Assembly (NCBI RefSeq): GCF_023091745.1
Contig: NC_068911.1
Coordinates: 162,302,004-162,366,003, forward strand
Direction: 5' to 3'
Origin: Budorcas taxicolor
Taxonomy: Eukaryota > Chordata > Mammalia > Artiodactyla > Bovidae
Length of the DNA: 64,000 bases
The notes below the pieces were generated by a model. It searched no databases. It was not told the origin of the DNA and saw only the letters and a program-made list of their open reading frames with translations. Both the position numbers and the translations under genes were made by a program. Shown here piece after piece: positions 1-10,893 of this stretch (within the stretch, counting starts at the first letter, position 1; each line of letters opens with the position of its first letter).

Positions 1-1280
1 CTACTGCACAATAGCACTCATCTCACACACTAGCAAAATAATGCTCAAAATTCCCCAAACCAGACTTCAACAGTATGTGAACCGAGAACTTCTAGATGTT
101 CAAGCTGGATTTAGAAAAGGCAGAGGAACCAGAGATCAAATTGCCAACATCCATTGGATTATAGAAAAAGCAAGAGTGTTCCAGAAAAACATCTACTTCT
201 GCTTCATTGATTATGCTAAAGCCATTGATTGTGTGGATTACAACAAACTGTAGAAAACTCTTAAAGAGATGGGAATACCAGACCACCTTACCTGCCTTCT
301 GAGAAATTTATGTGCCAATCAAGAAGCAACAGTTAGAACTGGACATAAAACAACAGACTGGTTCCAAATTGGGTAAGGAGTACATCAAGGCTATATATTG
401 TCACCCTGCTTATTAAACTTCTATGCAGAGTACATCATGCAAAATGCCAGCCTGGATGAAGCACAAGCTGGAATCAAGATTGCTAGGAGAAATATCAATA
501 ACCTCAGATAAGCAAATAACACCACCCTTACGGCAGAAAGTGAAAAGGAACTGAAAAGCCTCTAGATGAAGCTGAAAGAGGTGAGTGAAAAAGCTGGCTT
601 AAAACTCAACATTCAGAAAACTAAGATTATGGCATCCAGTCCCATCACTTCATGGCAAATAGATGGGGAAACAATGGAAACAGTGACAGACTGTATTTTC
701 TTGGGTTCCAAAATCACTGCACATGGTGAGTGGTACCATGAAATTAAGACACTTGCCCCTTGGAAGAAAAGCTATGACCAACCTAGATAGCATATTAAAA
801 AGCAGAGATGTTACTTTGCTAACAAAGGTCCATACAGTCAAAGCTGTGGTTTTTCCAGTAGTCATGTATGGATGTGAGAATCGGACCATAAGGAAGGCTG
901 AATGACAAAGAATTGATGCTTTTGAGCTGTGGTGTTGGAGAAGACTCTTGAGAGTCCCTTCGGGTGCAAGGAGATCAAACCAGCCAATCCTTAAAGAAAT
1001 CAGTCCTGAATATTCCTTAGAAGGACTGATGCTGACGCTGAAGCTCCAATTTTTTGGCCACCTGATGCATGGAGCCAACTCAACAGATAAGACCCCGATG
1101 TTGGGAAAGATTGAGAGCAGGAGGAGAAGGGGATGACAGAGGACCAGATGGTTGGGTGGCATCACTTACTCAATGGACATGAGTTTGAGCGAGCTTCAGG
1201 AGATGGGGAAGGACAGGGAAGCCTGGCATGCTGCTGTCCAGGGATTTTCAAAGAGTTGGACACGACTGAGCAACTGCATG
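1..1280 (+). mobile_element. BovB (RTE LINE), 3' 1.3 kb, cut by window edge
   Basis: This is the reverse-transcriptase half and 3' tail of a BovB retrotransposon in sense orientation; its 5' part lies outside the window. Reading the sense strand gives recognisable RT peptide (for example QAGFRKGRGTRDQIANIHWI near 100-165). A stop at 251-253 replaces the Trp codon of the usual KLWK stretch. The catalytic YADD box near 508-519 is destroyed: Tyr has become a stop and both Asp codons now read Asn. Further stops and frameshifts follow, so the copy is dead. It ends near 1275 with the family's CACGACTGAGCAACT tail. Family assignment is secure; the exact 3' boundary is approximate. Confidence 0.95.
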
Positions 1281-1674
1281 GCAACAACCAAGGCAGATAG
1301 TCATTTCTTTGGAACAAACTCTCAGAGATTATGTAGAAAACAGTGTTGGAGAAATAATCTCATTTAACCCACTCACCGATTTGAGAAATTATTTCTGAAG
1401 CAATAAAGGCAAAGAACCCAAAGCCTCAGGGCCAGATATCCAGGCTCCTGCTCCAGGGTGAGACTCAGGGAGTTTCTCAGAGTGTCTGCCACCGCATGCT
1501 CCACCTGCATCAGAGCCACCCGGGGAACCCGTGACAGGTGGACACCTAGGCCCCATCCCAGGCTCCTGAATGACAGCCGATGGAAGCAGGCCCAGCTTTA
1601 CTGACCAACCACACTCTCCTTGGAGGACTAATGCACATGGAATTTAGTATCTCTGTGATCATGCCCTCCTTCAC
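1281..1674. other. Unique sequence, nothing recognised
   Basis: About 390 bases between two BovB copies. No open frame, repeat family or motif stands out. The middle is slightly GC-richer than the surroundings. Confidence 0.5.
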
Positions 1675-1682
1675 GGATCACA

Positions 1683-2374
1683 GCCTTGTCATGGTGAAGG
1701 AGTTCGTGTAACTCAATAATCTATGAGCGATGCTGTGCAGAGCCACACAAGACAGATGGGTTATAGTGAAGAGTTCTGAGGAAACATGGTCCCCTGGAGG
1801 AGGGAACGGCAAACCACTCCAGTATTCTTGCTGCGAGAATCCCACGAACAGTGTGAAAAGCCAAAATAGATATGACATGGGAAGATAAGCCCTGTAGGCT
1901 GGAAGGTGTCCAATATGGTTTTTCGAGTAGTCATGTATGGATGTGAGAGCTGGACCATCAAGAAAGCTGAGCGCCAAAAAATCGATGCTTTTGAACTGTG
2001 GTGTTGGAGAAGACTTTTGAGAGTCCCTTGGACTGCAAGGAGATCCAACCAATCAGTCCTAAAGGAAATCAACCCTGAATATTCATTTCAAGGACTGATG
2101 CTGAAGCTGAAGCTCCAATACTTTGGCCACCTGATGGGAAGAGCTAAGTCGCTGGAAAAGACTGATGCTAGAAAAGACTGAAGGCAAAAGGAGAAGGGGG
2201 CAGTAGAGGATGAGAGAGTTAGGTAGCATCACGGACTCAATGGACATGAATTTGAGCAAACTCTGGGAGAGACTGAAGGACAGAGGAGCCTGCCATGCTA
2301 CAATCCATGGGTTTGCAAAAAGTCAGACACAACTTATTGACTATTGAACTTATTGACTTATTGAACAACAAAAT
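1683..2374 (+). mobile_element. BovB with large internal deletion (5' module fused to 3' module)
   Basis: Bases 1683-1909 match the extreme 5' part of BovB (the stretch upstream of the endonuclease, with ACTCCAGTATTCTTGC and the CCAATATG end). From about 1910 the sequence jumps to the 3' third (GTCATGTATGGATGTGAGAG onward) and runs to the 3' tail. The whole endonuclease and RT region is missing. The junction lies at TATGG, a short stretch shared by both parents. GATCACA at 1676-1682 and again at 2375-2381 looks like a 7-bp target-site duplication, so both modules probably came in as one insertion. The 3' end carries a small run of ACTTATTGA-like repeats (about 2331-2364). Confidence 0.85.
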
Positions 2375-2381
2375 GATCACA

Positions 2382-3057
2382 CCATGAAAGCTCCAAGAAA
2401 AACAAGTAAAAACAAGACAAAGCTATGGGAAAGCAACTTTTGGAAATGAGAAAACAGTATTTCTTATTAGAATACAAATTATCCTAGACTTTTTTCTGAC
2501 AATTTTTTACATGTTGAAACGTCTTCTCAGGAGACTCAAGGACATTCAGTAAAGAATAAGAACACTGAAGGTAATTTCTAAAGATATTATAAAACTAAAA
2601 ATAAGCTTTTGAGCCTGTATCTTGACATCCTGAAAGTGGCTAAGAGCAAAGCTCTTATGAGGCTGGGACCTCAGGCTTCATCCACACAAAACCTGAACCG
2701 TGGGCCAAAGGACGGGGATGGAGCCAGGAAGTGAAGACAAGGCCTCAGACCCTCAGACCCTCAGAATTCGGGAGCAGGGCTCTGACGGCAGCCTGGTGTT
2801 GGGCTTCGGAGTTCCCAGAACTTGCAACTTTTCACCAGTTAAGTAACAGAAACCACAAGTTCTGGCTTCCTCCTCCAAGGCACAGCTTCAATTTGAACCT
2901 GGATCTTAATTACCAATAGGTATTTATGAAAGAGGCCTTGAAGAAAAATTACATCAGCAGATGCCCCCATGCCCCCACACCAGCATCTATTTCTTTTCAC
3001 AGCCTATGCCCTCTTCTAATGTACCACCTACACTACAGCACCATGAGCACCATGCAG
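2382..3057. other. Unique sequence, nothing recognised
   Basis: AT-rich first half, then a moderately GC-rich second half (2680-2900). No repeat family, exon-like frame or RNA gene seen. Confidence 0.5.
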
Positions 3058-3137
3058 AAGCTATTTTATTTTCTATTTTACTGAAATATAGTTGATTTAC
3101 AATGATGTGTTAGTTTCAGGTATACAGCAAACTGATT

Positions 3138-3140
<3 letters not shown>

Positions 3141-3185
<45 letters not shown>
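3141..3185. repeat. (AC)n-(AT)n microsatellite
   Basis: Seventeen uninterrupted AC units (3141-3174) run into about five AT units. It lies at a position where this L1-type repeat is naturally TA-rich, so it probably grew from that seed. Confidence 0.95.
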
Positions 3186-3275
3186 AGTTCCTTTCCATTA
3201 AAGGTTATTACAAGATATTGAGTAGAGTCCCCTGCACTCTACAGTAGGTCTTTGTTGGTTACCTATTTTATATAT

Positions 3276-3479
3276 GACTTCAGTCTGACTCTTTGTGACC
3301 CCATTGAGTGTAGCCTGCCAGGCCCCTCTGTCCATGGGATTCTCCAGGCGAGAATACTGGAGTGGGTTGCCATGCCCTTCCCCAGGGGATCTTTCCAACC
3401 CAGGGATTGAACCAATGTCTGTTATGTCTCCTGCATTGGCAAATGGGTTCTTTACCCTTAGCGCCACCTAGGAAGCCTG
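3276..3479 (-). mobile_element. Bov-tA SINE
   Basis: Minus-strand SINE of two parts: a tRNA-Glu-like head (here 3' on the plus strand, ending GCCACCTAGGAAGCC) and a body that matches the BovB 3' tail. The head carries the internal Pol III A and B boxes. TTTTATATAT at 3266-3275 is repeated at 3480-3489, a clear target-site duplication inside the L1 repeat. Head and body are both complete, so this is a near full-length copy. Confidence 0.92.
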
Positions 3480-3525
3480 TTTTATATATAGCAGTGTGTA
3501 TATTTTAACCCCAAATTCCTAAATT

Positions 3526-5138
3526 ATCCCTTTCACCTCCCATCACTTCTGCAGAGGCTATTTTAAAAGCTTACAAGACTGAAAAAAAAAAGAACTATAA
3601 AAGGCTAATATGGACCCAGGTGTGTTTTCACAAAACAAGGTCAACTCCGCTTTGCTCCTATTGTGGCCGGTCTTCATCTTCTCAGCTCTAAGCTCTGATC
3701 TGCATGTTTCAAGATTACACTACAATACCATACTTCCCACTCACAGACTCATAGCTTTGTTGAAAGGATTAGTATAGAATTATGCCAAATTATTTAAAGA
3801 TAAGTGAACAGGGAGCAAAATATTATCATTAACTGATACACGAAGAGAAAGTAGCTCAGCATATCCCATAGGGGGAAGAAAAAACACTTTTTTCTCTGCT
3901 TCTGCTTTACAATGAGGTTCAAGGCAATTTCAAATTATGATAATTTCTAGAATCAAAAGACAATTCCAAATCAATTTATTTTTACTGTGTTTCTCCATCA
4001 TGGTCAACACAGAGAGAGAAGAAATATCACAACATGCTCTCAGCCTCTGAGGCACTAATTGTGTCAGAACAACGTATACATGATGGAATGAGGCCACACC
4101 AGAGACTGGATGTCACAGACAGGTCACTGGGATTATGGATGGCTCACTGGGCGGTGCTGAGGACCCAGGAGAGGTTGGAGACCAGGAATACCTAGCAACA
4201 CCTGTCTCCAGACTGGGTGACTTCTCCTGGCAAAGCTCATCAGCCTGGGTTTGGAGCAAGGAAGGTTAACACCTAGACAGATGTGGGTTGTGATTTTGCT
4301 GAGCTGGTGCACCAGAATGTCCAAAGGAGTAAGGATGCTGAGAGCATTGGCAAGAGGTTGGGTCAAGTGATGGATCATGGGATTCTAGGTGGCAGGTGGG
4401 AAGGGAAGATAGGAAAGAGTTCTCTGGAGTGTCTAGGAGGAACTGGGCAGGAGAAAATGAAGACTTGAAGGCCCTAGAAGGGTCTCTCTCCTTCCGGGTC
4501 TCTCATATTGTAAGCAGATTCTTTACCACTGTGCCACCAGAAAAACCCCAGCCCAGCCCCTTGGGACATGTAAGTTTCTTTCATGTTCATTCAAATACCT
4601 TCTAGGTGTGACCTTCACCAGGCCTGTTCTGCATCCAGAACAGGGTTGCTGGAGCCTCTGCCCCTCACGCTGCAGGCTTCCCTTAGCATCTAAGACACCA
4701 CGTGCCACGTGCAATGGGAGAGGGCACAAACCACAGACACATGGGCCTGAAGGACAAGGTTGGGAAAGAGGGCTAGTCCTCCCCCAGGTAATCAACCAGA
4801 AGCAAACTATCCTGAGGAAATCTAGTCCTTTCATCACTTTCCAGGAGACGAAGGGATAAACCAAAACCTTGGCCACATGGCTTTTAATCCTTTTCCTGTA
4901 TGAAATGAAAACATCTCCTGCCATATTAATCAACAGGAAATGTCACAGCCAGCGATTTCTGGCCTCCACATGTGAATGAGGGCTCTCAAAACTGTGATCC
5001 AGCTAATGCTGCTACCCGCCACAGCGACTGCTGAGGAACTGGGGAATGCAAGAAGCAAGGTAGACAGTGAAACAGGATTGGTCACAGATAGCTGAGGGGC
5101 ACGTGAAAGGAATTAATTCAGCGAGCCTAGAGGCTTGC
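3526..5138. other. Unique sequence with one short SINE-head fragment
   Basis: 1.6 kb without a full interspersed repeat. The only recognisable piece is 4511-4548, about 38 bases matching the minus-strand head of a tRNA-Glu SINE (AGCAGATTCTTTACCACTG). The frame at 4523-4933 (minus, 136 codons) starts inside unique DNA and ends in that SINE fragment. It shows no domain and is judged a chance frame. Confidence 0.5.
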
Positions 5139-5838
5139 ATCTTCCCATACTTGTTGTTGTTCAGTCACTCAGTTATGTCTGACTCTTTGTGACCCCAACT
5201 GCAGCACGCCAGGCTTCCTGTCCTTCACCATCTCCCAGAGCTGCTCAAACTCATGTTCACTGAGTTGGTGATTCTATCCAACCATCTCATCCTCTGTCAT
5301 CCCCTTCTCCTCCCACTTTCAGTCTTTCCAAACATCAGGGTCTTTTCAAATGAGTCAGTTCTTCCCATCAGGTGGCCAAAGTGTTGGAGTTTCAGCTTCA
5401 GCATCAGTCCTTCCAATGAATATTCAGGACTGATTTCCTTTAGGATTGACTGGTTTGATCTCCTTGCACCCCAAGGGACTCTCAAGAGTCTTCTCCAACT
5501 CCACAGCTCAGAAGCATCAGTTCTTCAGTGCTCAGCCTTCTTTATGGTCCAACTCTCACATCCATACATGACTACTAGAAAAACCACAGCTTTGACTGTA
5601 TAGACCTTTGTCAGCAAAGCAATGTGTCTGCTTTTTAATTTGCTGTCTAGGCTGGTCATAACTTTTCTTCCAAAGAGAGTTAAAACCATCTTTTAATTTC
5701 ATGGCTGCAGTTACCATTTGCAGTGATTTTGGAACCCAAGAAAATAAAGTCTGTCACCATTTCCACTGTTTCCCCATGTATTTGTCATGAAGTGATGGGA
5801 CCAGATGCTATGGTCTTTGTTTTTTGAGTGATGAGGTT

Positions 5839-6207
5839 TTAGCCAATTTTTTCACTCTCCTCTTTCACTTTCATCAAGAGGCTCTTTAGTTGTTCTTCAC
5901 TTTCTGCCATAAGAGTTGTGTCATCTGCATATCTGAGGTTATTAATATTTCTCCCGGAAATCTTGATTCCAGCTTGGGCTTCATCCAGGCTGGCGTTTTT
6001 CATGATGTACTCTGCATATAAGTTAAAAAAGCAGGGTGACAATATACAGCCTTGACGTGCTCCTTTGCCAGTTTGGAACCAGTCCACTGCTCCATGTCGG
6101 TTCCTAATTGTTGTTTCTTGAACTGCATACAGGTTTCTCAGGAGGCAGGGGAGGTGGTCTGGTATTCCCATCTCTTGAAGAATTTTCCACAATTTGTTGT
6201 GATCCAC
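5839..6207 (-). pseudogene. BovB RT palm fragment with intact YADD
   Basis: 122 codons covering the RT palm: KLWKILQEMGIPDHLPCLLR, then ARQGCILSP (RT motif 4 region), then LRYADDTTLMAE. YADD is the metal-binding catalytic box of reverse transcriptases, and both aspartates are preserved. The frame ends at a stop soon after KEESEKIG, where the family reads on. It is open but isolated from both neighbouring parts of the protein by frameshifts. Confidence 0.88.
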
Positions 6208-6562
6208 ACACAGGCTTTAGTGTAGTCAATGAAACAGAAGTAGATGTTTATCTGGAATTCTCCTGCTTTTTCTATGATCCAATAGATGTTGGCAATTTGA
6301 TCTCTGGTTCCTGCCTTTTCTAAACCCAGTTTAAACATCTGAAAGTTTTTGATTCACATACTGTTGAAGCCTGGCTTGGAGAATTTTGAGCATTACCCTG
6401 CTAGCATGTGAGATGAATGCAATTACGCAGTAGTTTGAGCATCTTTGGCATTGCCTTTCTTTGGGTTTGGAATGAAAACTGACCTTTTCCAGTCCTGTGG
6501 CCACTGCTGAGTTTTCCAAATTTGCTGGCATATTGAGTGCAGCACTTTCACAGCATCATCTT

Positions 6563-7018
6563 TTAGGATTTGAGAAAGATCAGCTGGATTCCGTCACCTC
6601 CACTAGCTTTATTTGTAGTGATGCTTCCTAAGGCCCACTTGACTTCACCCTCCAAGATGTCTGGCTCTAGGTGATTGATCACACCATCGTGGTTATCTGA
6701 GTCATGAAGATCTTTTTTGTATAATTCTTCTGTGTATTCTTGCCACCTTTTCTTAATATCTTCTGCTTCTGTTACATCCATACCGTTTCTGTCCTTTATT
6801 GTACCCATCTTTGCGTGAAATGTTCCCTTAGTGTCCCAAATTTTCTTGAAGAGATCTCTAGTCTTTCCCATTCTATTGTTTTCCTCTATCTCTTTGCATT
6901 GATCACTTAGGAAGGCTTTCTTATCTCTCTCTCCTGCTATTCTTTGGAACTCTGCATTCAGATATGTGTATCTTTCCTTTTCTCTATTGCCTTTCACTTC
7001 TCTTCTTTTCTTGGCCAT
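6563..7018 (-). pseudogene. BovB polyprotein fragment: linker and N-terminal RT
   Basis: A 151-codon open stretch inside the 2.2-kb BovB. It covers the lysine/arginine-rich linker after the endonuclease and the start of RT, including VKWALGSITTNKASGGDGI, the RT region that precedes the fingers. The frame is lost just after this, where the family normally continues P-x-E-L-F-Q. The protein would be cytoplasmic and nuclear LINE enzyme, acting in target-primed reverse transcription. The Met at 7018 is internal and not a true start. Confidence 0.85.
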
Positions 7019-7578
7019 TTGTTAAGACCTCCTCAGACATCCATTTTGCCCTTTTGCATTTCTTCTTCTTGGGGATGGTTTTGATCACCACCTCTTATAC
7101 TGTGTTATGAAACTCCGTCCATAGATCTTCAGGCACTCTGTCTATCAGATCTAAATTCTTGAATCTATTTGTCACTTTCAGTGTATAATTGTAAGGGATT
7201 TGATTTAGGTCATACCTGAATGGCCTGGTGGTTTTTCCTGCTTTCTACAGTTTAAGTCTGAAATTGGCCATAAGGACTCTATGATCTGAGCCATAGTCAG
7301 CTCCCAGGCTTGTTTTTGCTGACTGTATAGAGCTTCTCCATCTTCAGCTGCAAAGTATAATCTTCCCATACATAGAATGCTAAGTTCCTTAACTTGATAT
7401 CTGATCTTTGATGCTCAAACTGCTTGCTCCCTTTATTGCAAACATGTGTATAGCCTGACTTCCCCCCTGCCTCCTTAGAGTAGTTTTCTCAGAGCTCCTA
7501 ATATGATGTCTCCCAGGCTTGGAGTCCTAAACACTCCCACCAAATGACTCTCTACTTTCAGGTTGTGACTGTATTTTT

Positions 7579-7725
7579 CCAGTTCAGTTCAGTCAGTCAG
7601 TCATGTCCAACTGTTTGCAACCCCATGGACAGCAGCATGCCAGGCTTCCCTGTCCATCATCAACTCCCCGAGATTGCGCACTCAGGTTCATAGAGTCGGT
7701 GATGCCATCCAACCATCTCATCCTC
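7579..7725 (-). mobile_element. BovB 3' end, ~150 bp
   Basis: Severely 5'-truncated BovB. It starts (plus view) at the CAGTTCAGTTCAGTC tail and ends in the GATGCCATCCAACCATC stretch. TGACTGTATTTTT (7566-7578) and TGACTATATTTTT (7726-7738) differ at one base and are the target-site duplication. Confidence 0.9.
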
Positions 7726-7738
7726 TGACTATATTTTT

Positions 7739-8483
7739 GGTCGACATCTGTTGGCACCTGAATCTGAATCTCCGCTTCCACTTTCCTTTCCACGCCTTTA
7801 CAAAAGCCACAGTGAGCAGATGACAACCAGGGCTCATGTGCCCAATAATCCCACCGTGAGTGTGGATTATTTCCACCTGCTAATTTTAAGACATTACAAC
7901 AAGAAGGTGACTAAAAAAGTCCCACCAAGTGCAGGCTAGTATCCAGCTTGGACTGCCAAGAAAAGTCTATAATAAATAATAAAACAGTGAAAAAAAAAAA
8001 AAAAACCCTGATGTGGAAAAGCACTGCAAACACAGATGGCTCACTATGTACAATAAATAATGAGATCCTGGTTTAATTCAGAATCCCAAACATCAAAACT
8101 GGGAAGTCAGATAACCATCCACTTCTATCTGTGTTTTGCTGATGCCAAGCAAGTGCATTATGCTTCTATCTGCAATTGTGCAGTTGACATAATTTACAGG
8201 AGAAAGGCCTGAGCCAGCCATCTCTGAGTTACTAATGGGATGGACGAAACATCTGACAGTTGCTTGTTATGTAACATTACACTCGAGTTTTCTGAAGGAA
8301 TAAAAAAAGAATTAACAACATAAAAGCAATCACATTCATCAAGTATTTTTGTGCATCCATTTAACACCTGCTGACTGAACACTCTATGTGCTGGGGAACC
8401 AGACAAGCTCCCAGTCCTCATGCAGTAGCCCAGAGGCAATAGATAAGTCATAAATATTTAGTACCAAACAATGCCAATAAGAG
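7739..8483. other. Unique sequence with a 16-A tract
   Basis: No repeat family or gene recognised. A run of 16 adenines is at 7990-8005. It is not preceded by a recognisable retroposon, so I do not call a processed pseudogene. Confidence 0.5.
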
Positions 8484-8707
8484 GGCTTCCCAGGTGGTGC
8501 TAGTGGTAAAGAACCCACCTGACAATACAGGAGACATAAGAGACACGGGTTCGATCCCTGGGTCAGGAAGATCCCCTGAGGAGGGCATGGCAACCCACTC
8601 CAGTATTCTGGCCTGGAGAATCCAAAGGGCAGAGGAGCCTGGTGGGCTACAGTCCATAGCGTCTCAAAGAGTTGGACACACTGAAGCAATTGAGCATGAG
8701 CACATAG
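8484..8707 (+). mobile_element. Bov-tA SINE
   Basis: Plus-strand copy with tRNA-like head (GGCTTCCCAGGTGGTGC, B box GGTTCGATCCC) and BovB-tail body ending near ACTGAAGCAATTGAGCATG. AATAAGAG before and GATAAGAAG after the element look like a degraded target duplication. Confidence 0.9.
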
Positions 8708-8904
8708 TGATAAGAAGAAGAAAATAAAACAGTGGGGAGAATTGGTTGGAGGGTCCCAGAACTGTCTCTCGTAGGGGTTGGTGTGTAGAGAGAGCTGAAT
8801 GTAACAGTGATCTGAAGATGAGCAATTCAGGCAGTGGGAACAGCAAGAATGATATCTGTCTCACTGCTATAAAACTTAATCATTGCAAAATGTTTTATTT
8901 CAAC

Positions 8905-9718
8905 CATAATTGAAAAAGACACAGGTACCCAAATGTTCATTGTAGCACCATTTACAATAGCCAGGACATGGAAGCAACCTAGATGTCCATCAACAAAGGA
9001 ATGGATAAAGAAGCTGCGGTAGATACATATAAGAGAATATTACTCAGCCATAAAAAGGAATGTATTTGAGTCAGTTCTAGTGAGGTGGATGAACCTAGAG
9101 CCTGTTACAGAGTGAAGTCAGTCAGAAAGAGACAATCAAATATTGTATATTAACACATTTACATGAGCTTCCCTGATAGCTCAGTTGGTAAAGAATCACC
9201 TGCAATGCAGGAGACCCCGGTTTGATTCCTGGTCGGGAAGATCCCCTGGAGAAGGGAACAGCTACCCACTCCAGTATTCTGGCCTGGAGAATTCCATGGA
9301 CTATATAGGCCATGGGGTAGCAAAGAGTTGGACACGACTGAGCAACTTCCACATTCATATTATTCACATTCATTCACATGGAATCTAGAAAAACGGTACT
9401 GATGAATCTATTTCCAGGGTAGGCTATATAGACACAGACGTAGAGAAAAGACTTGTGAACACAGCAGGAGACGGAGAGGGCGGGACGAATTGAGAGAGTC
9501 TCACTGAAACACATATATTACCATATATAAAACAGGCAGCTAGTAGAAAGTTGCTGTACAACAAGGGAGCTCAAAACAGTGCCGTGACAACCTGGAGGGG
9601 TGGGATGGTTCAAGAGGGAGGGGGCATATGCATATTTATAGCTGATTTACATTATTGTACAGCAGAAACCAACACAACATTGTAAAGCAATTATTCTCCA
9701 ATTTAAAAAAAATTAAAT
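8905..9718 (+). mobile_element. Artiodactyl L1 3' end (3' UTR), split by a SINE
   Basis: The typical ruminant L1 3' region: CCATCAACAAAGGAATGGA, then TATTACTCAGCCATAAAAAG, later GCAGAAACCAACACAACATT and TAAAGCAATTATTCTCCA, ending in an A/T-rich tail at about 9718. It holds no intact ORF2. A Bov-tA interrupts it at 9166-9370. Confidence 0.88.
9166..9370 (+). mobile_element. Bov-tA SINE inside L1
   Basis: Head GAGCTTCCCTGATAGCTCAG, B box region GGTTTGATTCC, body to GACTGAGCAACTTCC with a short T/C-rich tail. CATTTACATG (9156-9165) and CATTCACATG (9371-9380) are the target-site duplication with one change. It is younger than the L1 it interrupts. Confidence 0.9.
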
Positions 9719-10206
9719 TTTTTTTCTCAGAATTCAACTTCCCCACTTGTACCTGCTACATTAATATTAAAACTTACATTTCCGAATATCCACATCATTG
9801 CAGATGGGTATATAAACTAGGAAACACTTGGAGAATGCAGTCTGGAAATATGTATCAAAAGCTATTACAATTATCATAATTGTATGATTCAGTAACTCTG
9901 TTCCTAAGATACAGTAGAAATGCATTCAGAAATGTGCACAAAAGTTTTTATACAAAGGTATCTATGACAATCTACATCAAAACTATCTATAACTTATAAT
10001 AGCAAAAAAATCAGAAATGACCTCAAGGTTTAACAACAGAAGAAATGTTAAATGGTTACAACAGCATGTAATGAAATAGCCAATAATTAAAAAGCAGGTT
10101 TTCGTACAAAATTTAATGAGATTCAGAAACGCTCACGAGAAGTTGAGGGGAAAGGCAGAATATAAAACCATATAAATGATTCCAACTTGAAATCAATGAT
10201 ATACTT

Positions 10207-10893
10207 CAGTTCAGTTCAGTTGCTCAGTCGTGTCCGACTCTTTGCGACCCCGTGAATCGCAGCACGCCAGGCCTCCCTGTCCATCACCAACTCCCGGAGC
10301 CTACTCAAACTCATGTCCATTGAGTCAGTGATGCCATCCAGCCATCTCATCCTCGGTCGTCCCCTTCTCCTCCTGTCCCCAATCCCTCCCAGCATCAGAG
10401 TCTTTTCCAATGAGTCAACTCTTCGCATGAGGTGGCCAAAGTACTGGAGTTTCAGCTTTAGCATCATTCCTTCCAAAGAAATCCCAGGGCTGATCTCCTT
10501 CAGAACGGACTGGTTGGATCTCCTTGCAGTCCAAGGGACTCTCAAGAGTCTTCTCCAACACCACAGTTCAAAAGCATCAATTCTTCGGCACTCAGCTTTC
10601 TTCACGGTCCAACTCTCACGTCCATACATGACCACTGGAAAAACCATAGCCTTGACTAGACGGACCTTTGTTGGCAAAGTAATGTCTCTGCTTTTGAATA
10701 TGCTATCTAGGTTGGTCATAACTTTTCTTCCAAGGAGTAAGCGTCTTTTAATTTCATGGCTGCAGTTACCATCTGCGGTGATTTTGGAGCCCCCCAAAAT
10801 AAAATCTGACACTGTTTCTACTGTTTCCCCATCTATTTCCCATGAAGTGATGGGACCGGATGCCATGATCTTTGTTTTCTGAATGTTGAGCTT
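10207..10893 (-). mobile_element. BovB 3' third, low divergence
   Basis: 5'-truncated BovB on the minus strand, keeping several CpG sites, which points to a fairly recent insertion. Its plus-strand left edge is the TTCAGTTCAGTTCAGTTGC tail and its right edge lies at the MASGPITSW coding position and just beyond. TACTT flanks both ends, weakly suggesting a short target duplication. It splits the ancient L1 remnant. Confidence 0.94.
10216..10866 (-). pseudogene. BovB C-terminal domain, uninterrupted 216-codon frame
   Basis: The longest single BovB frame in the window. It reads without a stop from MASGPITSWEIDGETVETV through the conserved AFELWCWRRLLRVPWTARRS and the basic GDRRRRGRPRMRWLDGITDS to GVAKSRTRLSN. 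The frame runs almost to the physical 3' end of the element, as expected for RTE elements with a very short 3' UTR. There is no RT or endonuclease, and no promoter is visible, so no active product is expected. The Met is internal to the full protein. Confidence 0.85.

Larger units (their letters stand above)
3058..3525 (+). mobile_element. L1-derived remnant split by a SINE
   Basis: The flanks 3058-3275 and 3480-3525 form one artiodactyl L1-type repeat: it begins with GTTGATTTACAATGATGTG and continues through the AGTAGAGTCCCCTG stretch to TATATAGCAGTGTGTATATT. A CA/TA microsatellite sits in its middle and a Bov SINE interrupts it at 3276. No coding part is present. Confidence 0.8.
5151..7359 (-). 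mobile_element. BovB, 2.2 kb, longest copy in window
   Basis: 5'-truncated BovB on the minus strand. It is bracketed by a perfect 12-bp target-site duplication, ATCTTCCCATAC, at 5139-5150 and 7360-7371. In sense order it keeps the very end of the APE-type endonuclease (an SDHR motif near 7290), the linker, the whole RT domain with an intact YADD box (near 5925-5936) and the C-terminal domain. It closes with the 3' tail TTGTTGTTGTTCAGTC (plus-strand view). The coding frame is split into at least four pieces by frameshifts, and the endonuclease body is missing, so it cannot move itself. Confidence 0.96.

Noticed and set aside
7990..8005. Poly-A tail of a processed pseudogene
   Set aside because: No coding or RNA-derived sequence precedes it and no flanking direct repeat was found.
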